In this document: positions 44,203 to 56,094 of the stretch, in pieces | How positions within the stretch are numbered: position 1 is the stretch's first letter | Layout of the letters: each line of letters starts with the position of its first letter | Assembly: GCF_001510715.1 (NCBI RefSeq) | Contig: NZ_LMTJ01000002.1 | Span: 248,001-312,000, forward strand | From: Bacillus sp. FJAT-29814 | Lineage (GTDB): Bacteria; Bacillota; Bacilli; Bacillales; Cytobacillaceae | Length of the DNA: 64,000 bases | Reading direction: 5' to 3' | Notes under the pieces: model-generated | What the model was told of the DNA's origin: nothing | The model's database searches: none | Seen by the model: the letters and a program-made list of their open reading frames with translations, nothing else | Translations under genes and position numbers: made by a program

Positions 44203-44544
44203 ATGGGAAGTGATTCATCTTATAAAGATAAAAAGGTCATTACAATCGGGATTGTCAGAGAGCTTACCGGTCTGTCCGAAAGACAAATCCGCTATTATGA
44301 AGAACGGAAACTGATTTTCCCGGATCGAACACCAGGTGGAAGCCGGAAATACTCCTTTGCAGATGTTGAATTACTCGTAGAAATTGCCAATAAAATCGAG
44401 GACGGTGTCCAAACGCACGAGATTAGAAAAGAAATGCTGCGTGAGCAAAAGAAACAAAATCCTGAGAATATTAGAAGAAAAATGATTCAAGGACAATTAA
44501 ATGCACAATTTGGAATACGTAATGGCCCTTATCCTAATCGATAA
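44203..44544 (+). CDS. tnrA: Nitrogen regulator TnrA (MerR family)
   Basis: 113 residues. Winged-helix MerR domain: [20 protein letters not shown], then [15 protein letters not shown]; short C-terminal tail [11 protein letters not shown], the segment by which TnrA is captured by feedback-inhibited glutamine synthetase. The N-terminal SYKDKKVI motif matches B. subtilis TnrA rather than GlnR, as does the lack of a neighbouring glnA. It switches on nitrogen scavenging genes during limitation. ATG 44203 is 6 nt after GGTGAGG; an upstream GTG in frame at 44188 overlaps that site. A TnrA box lies upstream and amtB, a typical target, follows. Confidence 0.93.
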   Translation: MGSDSSYKDKKVITIGIVRELTGLSERQIRYYEERKLIFPDRTPGGSRKYSFADVELLVEIANKIEDGVQTHEIRKEMLREQKKQNPENIRRKMIQGQLNAQFGIRNGPYPNR

Positions 44545-44559
44545 AGGCCTTCTTTTTTT
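44524..44559 (+). terminator. Terminator overlapping the end of tnrA
   Basis: GGCC-TTATC pairs with GATAA-GGCC (one mismatch) and is followed by TTCTTTTTTTG; the stem includes the last tnrA codons. Confidence 0.75.
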
Positions 44560-44676
44560 GTGAAAACCCATTGGTTCAAAAGCCTTCATTTTTCCCTTTT
44601 TAAAAACTACGTGAGCTTTCCTTACATAATTGTAGAATAAAATCTGACATAAATGTGAAAATACAATTATTCCGAT

Positions 44677-44693
44677 TGTTAAAAAATTTCACA
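44677..44693 (+). promoter_or_regulatory. TnrA/GlnR box immediately upstream of amtB
   Basis: TGTTAAAAAATTTCACA is a perfect TGTNA-N7-TNACA match, only 20 bp ahead of the amtB ATG. A TACAAT -10 candidate at 44662-44667 would put the box downstream of the start site. An imperfect second box (TGT...TGACA, two bases too long) is at 44631-44649. Confidence 0.7.
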
Positions 44694-44713
44694 ACATAAA
44701 GGAGGAAGATGAA

Positions 44714-46012
44714 ATGGATACTACATTTTTAATGAACAGTCTTTGGGTTATGATCAGCGCCGTTCTTGTAATCTTGATGATAGGGGGATTCATTCTTCTA
44801 GAGACTGGTTCAACCAGAATGAAAAACGCGGGTCATATTGCCGGAAAAACCATCCTGACTTTTGCGATCGGATCGATTATGTTTTGGATCGTGGGATATG
44901 GATTAATTTTTGGCGAAGGAAATTCATTGATTGGCCTTTCAGACTTCTTTTACTCAGGCTATGACGTTGAGGGTTTAGGGCTTTCAGGAGCAGTTTTCTT
45001 CTTATTCCAATTAGCCTTTTCTGGGATATCATTAACCATTGCTTTTGGTGGATTTGCCGAACGGGCAAAACTTGGCGCTTATCTAGTGTTTGCTGTACTA
45101 TTTTCCATTATCGTATATCCCCCGATTGCCCACTGGATTTGGGGCGGCGGCTGGCTGGCGGAGCATGGCAAGCAAGACTTCGCAGGTTCTACCGTCGTTC
45201 ACCTGACTGGAGCGATGGCTGCATTTGCTGCTACCATCATCCTTAAACCTCGGATTGGCAAATATAATAAAGATGGTTCCGCTAATAATTTGGCTGGGCA
45301 TAATCAAGTATTCACCGCATTAAGTGTCCTTTTACTTTGGATAGGCTGGTTCGGTTTTAATGCCGGTAGCACCATCTCCGTTGATAACGCGTTTTTTGGA
45401 TTTGTAGCAGTAAATACAAATCTAGCTGCGGGAGCCGGTGTCATTGCGGCGCTGATTATCTCCTGGATTGCTCTTGGAAAAGCAGATGTCCCGATGATGC
45501 TGAACGGCGCTTTAGCCGGATTGGTGGCCATCACTGCCTCTTGTGCCTTCGTTGAGACTTGGGCTGCTGTTGTAATTGGTTTCATCGCTGGAATTCTAGT
45601 ATTCTATAGCATTCGATTCTTTGAAAAAATGAAGATCGATGATCCCATCGCCGCTCTTTCCGTACACGGTACAGCAGGGATATGGGGGACATTATCCACA
45701 GGCTTCTTCGCAACACCGGAATTAGCTTCTGTTGGCCAGCCGGGATTATTCTACGGCGGTGGTTTACATCAGCTTGGCGTTCAAGCCTTAGGAGTGTTTG
45801 TTTGTGGAGTATTTGCCTTTCTCGTTTCGTTTATTCTATTAAAAATCATGAAAGCTGCCATGAATGGATTACGGGTTACCGAAGAAGAAGAAATTATCGG
45901 TCTTGATATGAGCGAGCATGGAAGTTATGGCTATCCAGAAATCGTAAAGGCAGAAGGTGCAGCAGGAAAAAGAGAGAATTTACTGCATCCTGAGCCAAAA
46001 CTAAACACTTAA
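44714..46012 (+). CDS. amtB: Ammonium transporter AmtB/NrgA
   Basis: 432 residues, eleven membrane segments, Amt/Rh family. The paired pore histidines are in VVHLTGAMA and SVHGTAGIWG, and the N-terminal RMKNAGHIAGKT is conserved. It imports ammonium at low external concentration. The C-terminal tail is extended (DMSEHGSYGYPEIVKAEGAA and more). Remarkably no glnK/nrgB PII gene follows, though amtB-glnK linkage is the rule. Start after AAAGGAGGAAGATGAA. A TnrA box lies just upstream. Confidence 0.93.
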   Translation: MDTTFLMNSLWVMISAVLVILMIGGFILLETGSTRMKNAGHIAGKTILTFAIGSIMFWIVGYGLIFGEGNSLIGLSDFFYSGYDVEGLGLSGAVFFLFQLAFSGISLTIAFGGFAERAKLGAYLVFAVLFSIIVYPPIAHWIWGGGWLAEHGKQDFAGSTVVHLTGAMAAFAATIILKPRIGKYNKDGSANNLAGHNQVFTALSVLLLWIGWFGFNAGSTISVDNAFFGFVAVNTNLAAGAGVIAALIISWIALGKADVPMMLNGALAGLVAITASCAFVETWAAVVIGFIAGILVFYSIRFFEKMKIDDPIAALSVHGTAGIWGTLSTGFFATPELASVGQPGLFYGGGLHQLGVQALGVFVCGVFAFLVSFILLKIMKAAMNGLRVTEEEEIIGLDMSEHGSYGYPEIVKAEGAAGKRENLLHPEPKLNT

Positions 46013-46037
46013 ACCCTGGAAGCCTAAACACAAACCA

Positions 46038-46069
46038 CTCCATCCCCTTCCTAATCAACGGGGATGGAG
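46038..46069 (+). other. Strong hairpin after amtB without T-run
   Basis: CTCCATCCCC (46038-46047) pairs perfectly with GGGGATGGAG (46060-46069), but the following bases are CACATGTC. It could limit transcription or protect the 3' end of amtB mRNA while allowing read-through into the next two genes. Confidence 0.6.
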
Positions 46070-46097
46070 CACATGTCTAATGAAGGAGGGGGTACAA

Positions 46098-47084
46098 ATG
46101 ACTGCAGCCAGCTATGAAGAAATCCTGCGTTACCGAAAGAAACATATTAGGTTGGCCTCAACAGACCACTTTATGTTAAATCTGCTGCATGACGAAATCC
46201 TGAAGCAGGTTGTCGGGCTGGCTATCTCCATTTCAATCAAAAGGGACGGTCCCCCTCCCTGTCCTTTTTCTTTTTTTGTCATGGGAAGCGCGGGACGATT
46301 TGAACAGTCAGTATGGAGCGACCAGGATCACGGGATTGTTTATTTCGAAAAAAATGAACAGGCAATGACCTATTTTCTGGGGCTGGGAAAAGAGATTTCA
46401 GATGGTCTTTATCAAACTGGATACAATTATTGCGACGGAGGCGTCATGTCAAATAATCCGTTATGGTGCAAATCCTTGTATGAATGGCAGCAGCAGCTGA
46501 CAGATTGGATTCACGAATCCTCTTGGGAAAGTGTTCGGCAATTATTAATTTTTATTGATAGCCGTACACTTTATGGAGAAGAAATTTATATTAAACAATT
46601 AAAATCATTCGTTTATCAATTTGCGCAAAAGGCACATCTTCTAAAAAAGATGCTCAACAATACGATGTTTCGAAAAAAAGGAATTGGCGTCCTGGGTCAA
46701 TTTCTGACCGAAACACATGGACTTCACGCAGGGACATTAAACATTAAAGAGACGGCACTGTTTCCTATTGTAAATTCGGTGCGGCTGATGGCTATTAAAG
46801 GAAGCATTGTCTCATCCTCTACCCTAACACGGTTGAGCCAGCTGCCAGAACGATGGATTCCTGCTTACAAAAAACAACTTTATCAATCTCATTTATTATC
46901 ACTGCTTGATTTCCGTTTAAAACATGGCAATCACATCAATTATGATAATGGTCACTATTTGCCTATGGATACCTTGTCCAAAGAAGAAAAAATAAAAATG
47001 AAGGAAATTATTAAAACAGGGTCAGCCTTGCACCGGTATGTAAAAGAGGTCATTGAAAAGGAAGAGAATAATGGCGATGAATGA
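46098..47084 (+). CDS. DUF294 family putative nucleotidyltransferase
   Basis: 328 residues. The nucleotidyltransferase core motif FFVMGSAGRFEQSVWSDQDHG has the Gly-Ser and paired Asp pattern (GS...DxD) of GlnD-like enzymes, followed by the helical DUF294_C substrate-binding part (KGIGVLGQF, NSVRLMAIKGSI, LLDFRLKHG). These proteins are often coded with the exonuclease that follows here and sometimes with transporters; their substrate is unknown. GGAGGGGG precedes ATG 46098 by 6 nt; an earlier in-frame ATG at 46080 overlaps it. Confidence 0.83.
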   Translation: MTAASYEEILRYRKKHIRLASTDHFMLNLLHDEILKQVVGLAISISIKRDGPPPCPFSFFVMGSAGRFEQSVWSDQDHGIVYFEKNEQAMTYFLGLGKEISDGLYQTGYNYCDGGVMSNNPLWCKSLYEWQQQLTDWIHESSWESVRQLLIFIDSRTLYGEEIYIKQLKSFVYQFAQKAHLLKKMLNNTMFRKKGIGVLGQFLTETHGLHAGTLNIKETALFPIVNSVRLMAIKGSIVSSSTLTRLSQLPERWIPAYKKQLYQSHLLSLLDFRLKHGNHINYDNGHYLPMDTLSKEEKIKMKEIIKTGSALHRYVKEVIEKEENNGDE

Positions 47085-47805
47085 CATGATCCAGTTTTTT
47101 CGACAGTTGTCCGGAAAGCTTGGGTCCAATATATATGCAGGCGTCCACGGTCAAACCAACCCTCAGCATATTTCCTTCATTAGACAGCTACAAAAGGAAA
47201 TGCAAAAAGATCACAGCCTGACCACCCCATTCCTTGACTTAAAAGTCGTCGTATTCGATGTAGAAACCACCGGCTTTTACCCCGAAAGGGGCGACCGGGT
47301 AATCTCTATTGGGGCTGTCAAGATGACCGGGCCGCGCATTCATGAAAATGAAACATTTTATTCCCTAGTGAAGACCGACATCCCTTTGTCGGATGCTGTT
47401 TCAGTACTAACGGATATTAGGAATGAGGACTTGCAGAATGCTCCAGAGGCGCCGGAGGTATTAATCAGATTTTTTAAATTTATTCATCATCATGTACTTG
47501 TTGCACACCATGCCAAGCACGAACAAGTCTTTATGAAAAAGATGACCCATGACTTAGTAAAAAGAAAATTTGACCACCGCATCATTGATACATCCTTCCT
47601 AACTCGGATCACCCTACCAGCTAGAAAACCGTTATCACTCGAAGAAGTTTGCAAAGAATGTAATATTGAAATAAAAGGACGCCACCACGCCCTTGGTGAT
47701 GCAATGCTAACGGCGCAGATTTGGAGTCACTATATTCAATTGGTTCAGTCTATGGGAATGGAAAATTTACGCGAACTTTATCAATACCTCACTACATTAG
47801 AATAG
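47071..47805 (+). CDS. DEDDh 3'-5' exonuclease (DnaQ/PolC epsilon-like)
   Basis: 244 residues with the three exonuclease motifs: ExoI VVFDVETTGFYP, ExoII LVAHHAKHEQVF and ExoIII HHALGDAMLTAQIW including the DEDDh histidine. It should trim DNA or RNA 3' ends; no polymerase domain. The gene overlaps the DUF294 gene by 14 bp, so translation is probably coupled. ATG 47071 follows GGAAGAG; the open frame extends to 47053 without a better site. Confidence 0.87.
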   Translation: MAMNDMIQFFRQLSGKLGSNIYAGVHGQTNPQHISFIRQLQKEMQKDHSLTTPFLDLKVVVFDVETTGFYPERGDRVISIGAVKMTGPRIHENETFYSLVKTDIPLSDAVSVLTDIRNEDLQNAPEAPEVLIRFFKFIHHHVLVAHHAKHEQVFMKKMTHDLVKRKFDHRIIDTSFLTRITLPARKPLSLEEVCKECNIEIKGRHHALGDAMLTAQIWSHYIQLVQSMGMENLRELYQYLTTLE

Positions 47806-47978
47806 TAAATTCATTCCTTCTTCCCTTTTCCTTCTGTAAAATAATCATCCCCCCATTAGCAGTAAGCTTCTATACTACTAGTTTTCCCCTCTATTACCTC
47901 TCTGAAAAGGGACAGAATTGCCACGCAAAAAAAATTTTTCAAAAAACTAAAATTCCTCTTAACCTTATCAAAACAAGG

Positions 47979-47993
47979 TTGTAAACGCTACCA
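47979..47993 (+). promoter_or_regulatory. Perfect cre site upstream of the ilvE promoter
   Basis: TTGTAAACGCTACCA fits WTGNAANCGNWNNCW at every position. Its centre is about 79 bp upstream of the expected start, a position suited to activation by CcpA, as known for the B. subtilis ilv-leu operon. Confidence 0.75.
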
Positions 47994-48029
47994 ATTTGTT
48001 CAATTAGTTTGAATTGTCAGATTTTTGTG

Positions 48030-48058
48030 TTGACCCTGTCTGAAAATGGGTGTAAGAT
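48030..48058 (+). promoter_or_regulatory. ilvE promoter with CodY-like sequences
   Basis: TTGACC (48030-48035), 17-bp spacer, TAAGAT (48053-48058). CodY-like 15-mers are at 48012-48026 (AATTGTCAGATTTTT, 11 of 15) and inside the spacer around TGTCTGAAAAT (10 of 15). The leader 48065-48180 contains a small hairpin (CTCAGC/GCTGGG, 48099-48121) but no T-box. Nothing else is evident in 47806-47978. Confidence 0.65.
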
Positions 48059-48185
48059 TATCGAAAATAGTTTCTAATCTGGTAAGTCCTTAGTTCCTCA
48101 GCCTATATATATCGCTGGGTCGGGGCTCTTATTTTCATATTTTATTTTATTCAATTAATGCGTTTTATCATTAAAAGGAGTGGTA

Positions 48186-49097
48186 ATGTTGGGAAGTCAA
48201 TGGATATTCCTTGGCGGACAATTCGTCAAGAAAGAGGATGCTGTTGTATCAGTTTTTGATCATGGTTTTTTATATGGCGACGGAGTTTTTGAAGGCATTC
48301 GTGTTTATAACGGCAACGTCTTCAGGCTCGATGCCCATCTTAAAAGACTGTTTGAATCAGCACAATCCATTATGCTGAGGATTCCGTATACACAGGAGGA
48401 AATGACGCAACTGATTGTTGACACCGTTAGAAAAAATGAACTTGAAAGTGCATATATTCGCGTCGTCGTATCCCGCGGTAAAGGAAATCTCGGACTTGAC
48501 CCATCTTCCTGTGCCAATCCAAATGTGATCATCATTGCTGAGGAATTAACGATGTATCCGAAGGAATTTTACGAAAACGGCATCAAAATTGCATCCGTTC
48601 CAAGTAGAAGAAATCGTCCGGATGTGTTAAGCCCACAGATTAAATCGTTGAATTACTTAAACAATATCCTTGTTAAACTCGAAGCGAGCCAGGCGGGCGT
48701 ACAGGAAGCCTTAATGCTCAATGACCAAGGCTATGTAACCGAAGGCTCGGCTGACAATATCTTCATTGTAAAAAATGGCGTCATTAAAACTCCTCCGGTT
48801 TACTTGGGGGCATTGGAAGGAATTACACGAAACGCGATTATCGATGTCGCAAGAGCGAAGGGCTACGAGGTACAGGAAGCCCCATTCGGAAGACATGATG
48901 TTTATGTGGCCGATGAAGTATTTTTAACAGGGACAGCAGTTGAGGTCATTGCCGCCATTAATGTTGACGGCCGTACAATTAATGACGGAAAACCAGGACC
49001 TGTGACGAACGACCTTTTGGCAGAGTTTAGAAAAATAGTAACTACCGATGGAGTGGCTTGCTACCCTGAAAGAGCAAACCAGGCTATTGTCAGTTAG
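48186..49097 (+). CDS. ilvE: Branched-chain amino acid aminotransferase
   Basis: 303 residues, fold-type IV PLP enzyme. Signature EALMLNDQGYVTEGSADNIF and the PLP lysine in QIKSLNYLNNIL; N-terminal FDHGFLYGDGVFEGIRVYNG. It makes the last step of valine, leucine and isoleucine synthesis (glutamate as donor) and the first of their breakdown. AAGGAG precedes ATG 48186; a GTG at 48180 overlaps the site. First gene of the branched-chain cluster, 12 bp before ilvD. Confidence 0.94.
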   Translation: MLGSQWIFLGGQFVKKEDAVVSVFDHGFLYGDGVFEGIRVYNGNVFRLDAHLKRLFESAQSIMLRIPYTQEEMTQLIVDTVRKNELESAYIRVVVSRGKGNLGLDPSSCANPNVIIIAEELTMYPKEFYENGIKIASVPSRRNRPDVLSPQIKSLNYLNNILVKLEASQAGVQEALMLNDQGYVTEGSADNIFIVKNGVIKTPPVYLGALEGITRNAIIDVARAKGYEVQEAPFGRHDVYVADEVFLTGTAVEVIAAINVDGRTINDGKPGPVTNDLLAEFRKIVTTDGVACYPERANQAIVS

Positions 49098-49109
49098 GAG
49101 ATTATAAAG

Positions 49110-50777
49110 ATGCGAAGCGATATGATAAAAAAGGGGATTGATCGTGCCCCCCACCGGAGCCTTTTATATGCAACCGGAGTTAAAACAAGTGACTTAGACA
49201 AACCGTTTATCGGCGTCTGCAACTCCTATATCGATATTATTCCAGGGCATAAGCACCTGAACAAATTCGGTGAGATTGTCAAGGAAGCCATCCGCGAAGC
49301 CGGCGGTATCCCATTCGAATTTAACACAATCGGTGTTGATGACGGAATTGCCATGGGCCATATTGGGATGCGCTACTCGCTGCCAAGCCGAGAGATTATC
49401 GCCGACAGCGCAGAAACCGTAATTAATGCCCACTGGTTCGACGGAGTTTTCTACATTCCAAACTGTGACAAAATCACGCCGGGCATGTTAATGGCGGCGG
49501 TAAGAACCAATGTCCCGTCCGTATTTGTCTCGGGCGGCCCGATGGAGGCCGGTGTTTCTTCTACCGGTAAGCAGCTGTCCCTCACCTCTGTATTTGAGGG
49601 AGTAGGCGCCTACCACAGCGGGAAGATGTCCGCCCAGCAGCTGTTGGAAATCGAAACAAGCGCCTGCCCAACATGCGGTTCTTGTTCGGGAATGTTTACC
49701 GCTAACTCGATGAACTGCCTAATGGAAGTCCTCGGAATGACGGTGCCTGGGAACGGAACAATCGTAGCCACTTCCGAGGAACGGCATGAATTAATCCGCC
49801 AGGCGGCACGACATCTGATTGAATTAGTAAAAAAAGATATTCGTCCACGCGATATGGTTACAAGAGAAGCGATTGATAATGCTTTTGCACTTGATATGGC
49901 CATGGGCGGCTCCACGAATACGGTGCTACATACACTGGCCATCGCCCATGAAGCAGAAATCGAATACGATTTACGTGACATTAACAAAATTGCCGAACGA
50001 GTCCCTTATCTGGCAAAAATTATGCCGGCATCCGATTATTCCATGGATGATGTCCATCGTGCCGGCGGCGTCAGCGCGATTCTCAACGAACTTTTTAAAG
50101 TGGAAGGTGCCTTGCATAAGGGCTGCTTGACAATTACCGGCAAAACGCTCGAAGAAAATGTGAAGGATGCAACAATAACAAACGAAACTGTCATTCGGAC
50201 AAAAGACAATCCGTACAGCCCTGTTGGTGGCCTATCCATCCTGTACGGAAATATTGCTCCAGATGGCGGGGTCATCAAGGTTGGTGCTGTTGATCCATCC
50301 ATCAAAACCTTCCTTGGTGAAGCGATTGTTTTTGAATCTCAGGAAGAAGCACAAGAAAACATTAATAATGGTACTGTAAAGCCAGGCCATGTCGTGGTGA
50401 TTCGCTACGAAGGCCCGAAAGGCGGACCAGGAATGCCGGAGATGCTTGCACCTACCTCCGCCATCGCCGGACGCGGACTTGATAAAGAAGTCGCCTTGAT
50501 TACCGATGGCCGCTTCTCAGGCGCCAGCCGGGGAATCTCGATTGGCCATATTTCTCCAGAAGCAGCAGAAGGCGGACCAATTGCCTTAGTCGAAAATGGC
50601 GACAAAATCTTGATTGACCTTGAAGTACGATCGATTGAGCTGCTCGTTGATGACGAGGTTTTAGCCGAGAGACGCGCGAATTGGATAAAGCCAGAGCCAA
50701 AGATCAAGACTGGCTATCTGGCAAAATATGCAAAGCTTGTTACATCTGCCAATACCGGCGGAATTATGAAAATCTAG
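49110..50777 (+). CDS. ilvD: Dihydroxy-acid dehydratase
   Basis: 555 residues. Iron-sulfur ligands are in [15 protein letters not shown] and [18 protein letters not shown]; further signatures [17 protein letters not shown] and [13 protein letters not shown]. It dehydrates dihydroxy acids to the 2-keto precursors of valine and isoleucine. Cotranscribed with ilvE; a terminator-like hairpin follows 9 bp after the stop. RBS TAGGAGATTATAAAG. Confidence 0.95.
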   Translation: MRSDMIKKGIDRAPHRSLLYATGVKTSDLDKPFIGVCNSYIDIIPGHKHLNKFGEIVKEAIREAGGIPFEFNTIGVDDGIAMGHIGMRYSLPSREIIADSAETVINAHWFDGVFYIPNCDKITPGMLMAAVRTNVPSVFVSGGPMEAGVSSTGKQLSLTSVFEGVGAYHSGKMSAQQLLEIETSACPTCGSCSGMFTANSMNCLMEVLGMTVPGNGTIVATSEERHELIRQAARHLIELVKKDIRPRDMVTREAIDNAFALDMAMGGSTNTVLHTLAIAHEAEIEYDLRDINKIAERVPYLAKIMPASDYSMDDVHRAGGVSAILNELFKVEGALHKGCLTITGKTLEENVKDATITNETVIRTKDNPYSPVGGLSILYGNIAPDGGVIKVGAVDPSIKTFLGEAIVFESQEEAQENINNGTVKPGHVVVIRYEGPKGGPGMPEMLAPTSAIAGRGLDKEVALITDGRFSGASRGISIGHISPEAAEGGPIALVENGDKILIDLEVRSIELLVDDEVLAERRANWIKPEPKIKTGYLAKYAKLVTSANTGGIMKI

Positions 50778-50785
50778 TTTTTTAT

Positions 50786-50815
50786 GGGGTTCGAGGTTAC
50801 CTCTCTCCCCTTTTT
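50786..50815 (+). terminator. Terminator-like hairpin after ilvD
   Basis: GGGG/CCCC and GAGG/CCTC stems separated by a 3x3 internal loop, followed by TTTTT (50811-50815). It should reduce read-through from ilvED into the T-box leader. Confidence 0.65.
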
Positions 50816-50831
50816 GAAAAATTCATAGAAA

Positions 50832-51150
50832 AATCGATGACGGGAATAAAGGTTTAGGAATTCGTATTTTCAGAGAGCTGGGGTTGCTGGAAGCCCAGTA
50901 ATACCTCCTAATCCGACATCATCCCTGAGTGTTAATCTGAACGGTTTTAAACTCAGTAGGTTTAACCGGGTGTTCTTGGACACCTGTTACAAAAAGAAGC
51001 GTTATAAGATTCGTTTTCGCTTCATAAGGCAGCATTCGTAAGGATGCTGTAAAACCGGGTGGTACCGAGAAATGAAAGACCTTTTCTCCCCGAACATTCT
51101 GCTTTTGATGTATTTGACTGCAGCAATTCGGGGGGTAATAGGTCTTTTTT
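50832..51150 (+). promoter_or_regulatory. T-box leader upstream of ilvB, specifier read as ATC (Ile)
   Basis: Stem I: GATGA (50836), base helix GGGA/TCCC, helix GGTTTAGGA/TCCTAATCC, conserved AGAGAG (50872-50877) and the distal TTGCTGGAA loop. Specifier loop 3' strand is GACATCA, so the codon is ATC at 50919-50921. The T-box proper AAAACCGGGTGGTACC starts at 51051; the terminator pairs AAGACC/GGTCTT and CTCCCCGAA/TTCGGGGGG and ends in TTTTTT (51145-51150). Uncharged tRNA would pair with the leader and prevent termination, switching on ilvBHC-leuABCD. No convincing separate promoter is visible between the ilvD hairpin and Stem I. Confidence 0.92.
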
Positions 51151-51227
51151 ATTTGTTGTTTAAGCAAAACACAGCCATACGCTGAGTTTTTCAAATATTC
51201 AATCACTCTTAAGGAGGGAATTACGAC

Positions 51228-52951
51228 GTGAAAGTAGAAGCAAAGCTGGAGTTCCAAACCAGTACCGCACCAAAAACAGGTGCAGACCTTCTGATTGACC
51301 TATTAATCAAAGAAGGTGTTGAGACAATTTTCGGGTATCCCGGAGGTGCCGTCCTGCCGATTTATGATGCGATTTATCGGGCACGGGGCTCCATCAACCA
51401 CGTTCTCTTCCGCCACGAGCAAGGCATGATTCACGCTGCGGAGGGCTATGCCAGAATTACGGGGAAACCGGGAGTCGTCATTGGAACTTCAGGACCTGGA
51501 GCAACGAACTTGGTAACCGGAATTACAGATGCAATGATGGATTCCTTGCCGCTCGTCGTATTTACCGGTCAGGTTGCACGGTCGGTAATCGGAACGGATG
51601 CCTTTCAAGAGGCGGATGTCATGGCGATTACCACACCGATTACAAAGCATAATTATCAGGTACAATCTGTTGCCGACCTACCAAGAATCGTGAAGGAAGC
51701 TTTTCACATCGCTTCTACAGGACGGCCGGGGCCAGTCCTCGTCGATGTACCAAAGGATATATCTTCGGAAGTCTTATCCATGGTGCCGGAGGAGGTTAGC
51801 ATTCATTTGCCAGGCTACCAGCCAACCTATAAACCAAATCCATTGCAGATCAGAAAACTGGCAGACGCCCTTCCAAAGGCGAAAAAGCCGGTGATCCTGG
51901 CCGGTGCCGGTGTGCTTCACAGCCAAGCATCTGACGAATTAACCACTTTTGCCGAAAAGCATAACATTCCAGTTGCCACCACCCTGCTTGGACTCGGCAC
52001 CTTCCCTGCCGACAGCCCTCTCTCCCTTGGAATGGGCGGCATGCACGGAACCTATGCGGCAAACATGGCCTTATATGAAAGTGATTTATTAATCAATTTC
52101 GGTGCCCGCTTCGATGACCGGTTAACTGGTAACTTGAAGCACTTTGCGCCATTTGCCAAGGTCGCCCACATTGATATCGATCCGGCGGAAATCGGCAAAA
52201 ATGTACCGACGCAAATTCCGATTGTTGCCGATGCCAAGGTAGCTTTGACAATGCTTCTCAATGAGGCGGATCAGTCGCCTGAGTGTGGAGAATGGCGTGA
52301 AAAGCTGGCTCAATATAAAAAGGACTTCCCGCTTTGGTATAATCTCGATCCAAACGGCATGAGCCCGCAATGGCTTATTGAAGCGATTCATAAGGTTACG
52401 GAAGGTGAAGCGATTGTTGCTACCGACGTCGGACAGCACCAAATGTGGGCAGCCCAATACTACACTTTTAACAAACCACACCGCTGGATCACATCGGGTG
52501 GACTTGGCACAATGGGCTTCGGCTTCCCAGCTGCAATTGGCGCACAAATGGCTGCCCCTGACGCTACCGTCGTGGCCATTGTCGGTGACGCCGGGTTTCA
52601 AATGACATTGCAAGAGCTTTCGGTCATTTATGAACGAAACCTGCCTGTCAAAATTATTATCGTCAACAACGGCGCACTTGGAATGGTCCGCCAGTGGCAG
52701 GAGCTGCAATATGATAATCGCATCTCGGAGTCCATACTCCAGACACAGCCTGATTTCGTTAAACTTGCGGAAAGCTATGGCATCCGCGGGGCAAAAATCG
52801 ATAATCAGGAAGACCTGGTTGCCTCCCTGCCAGAATTGATAGCCTACGATGGCCCTGTACTGATTGATTGCCGCGTCCTTCAGAAGGAAAAAGTTTTTCC
52901 AATGATCGCGCCTGGCAAAGGGCTTCATGAAATGATTGGGGTGAAACCGCA

Positions 52952-52955
<4 letters not shown>
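51228..52955 (+). CDS. ilvB: Acetolactate synthase large subunit
   Basis: 575 residues, TPP-dependent. The catalytic Glu lies in [15 protein letters not shown], and the TPP-metal motif is [20 protein letters not shown] with NNGALG. It joins two pyruvates, or pyruvate and 2-ketobutyrate. Biosynthetic type, since the small subunit follows with a 4-bp overlap. Start GTG after AAGGAGGG at about 10 nt. First gene behind the T-box. Confidence 0.95.
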
Positions 52956-56061
<3,106 letters not shown>

Positions 56062-56094
56062 AGAAATTTTTAAAAAATAAGGAGGTTGCTTCTA

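Noticed and set aside
48065-48180. T-box in front of ilvE
   Set aside because: GCTGGGTCGGG recalls the motif but there is no GGGTGGTACC-type sequence, Stem I or strong terminator with T-run.
50906-50908. CTC (Leu) as T-box specifier
   Set aside because: It falls in the TCCTAATCC helix rather than the loop; ATC at 50919-50921 sits in GACATCA with helices on both sides.
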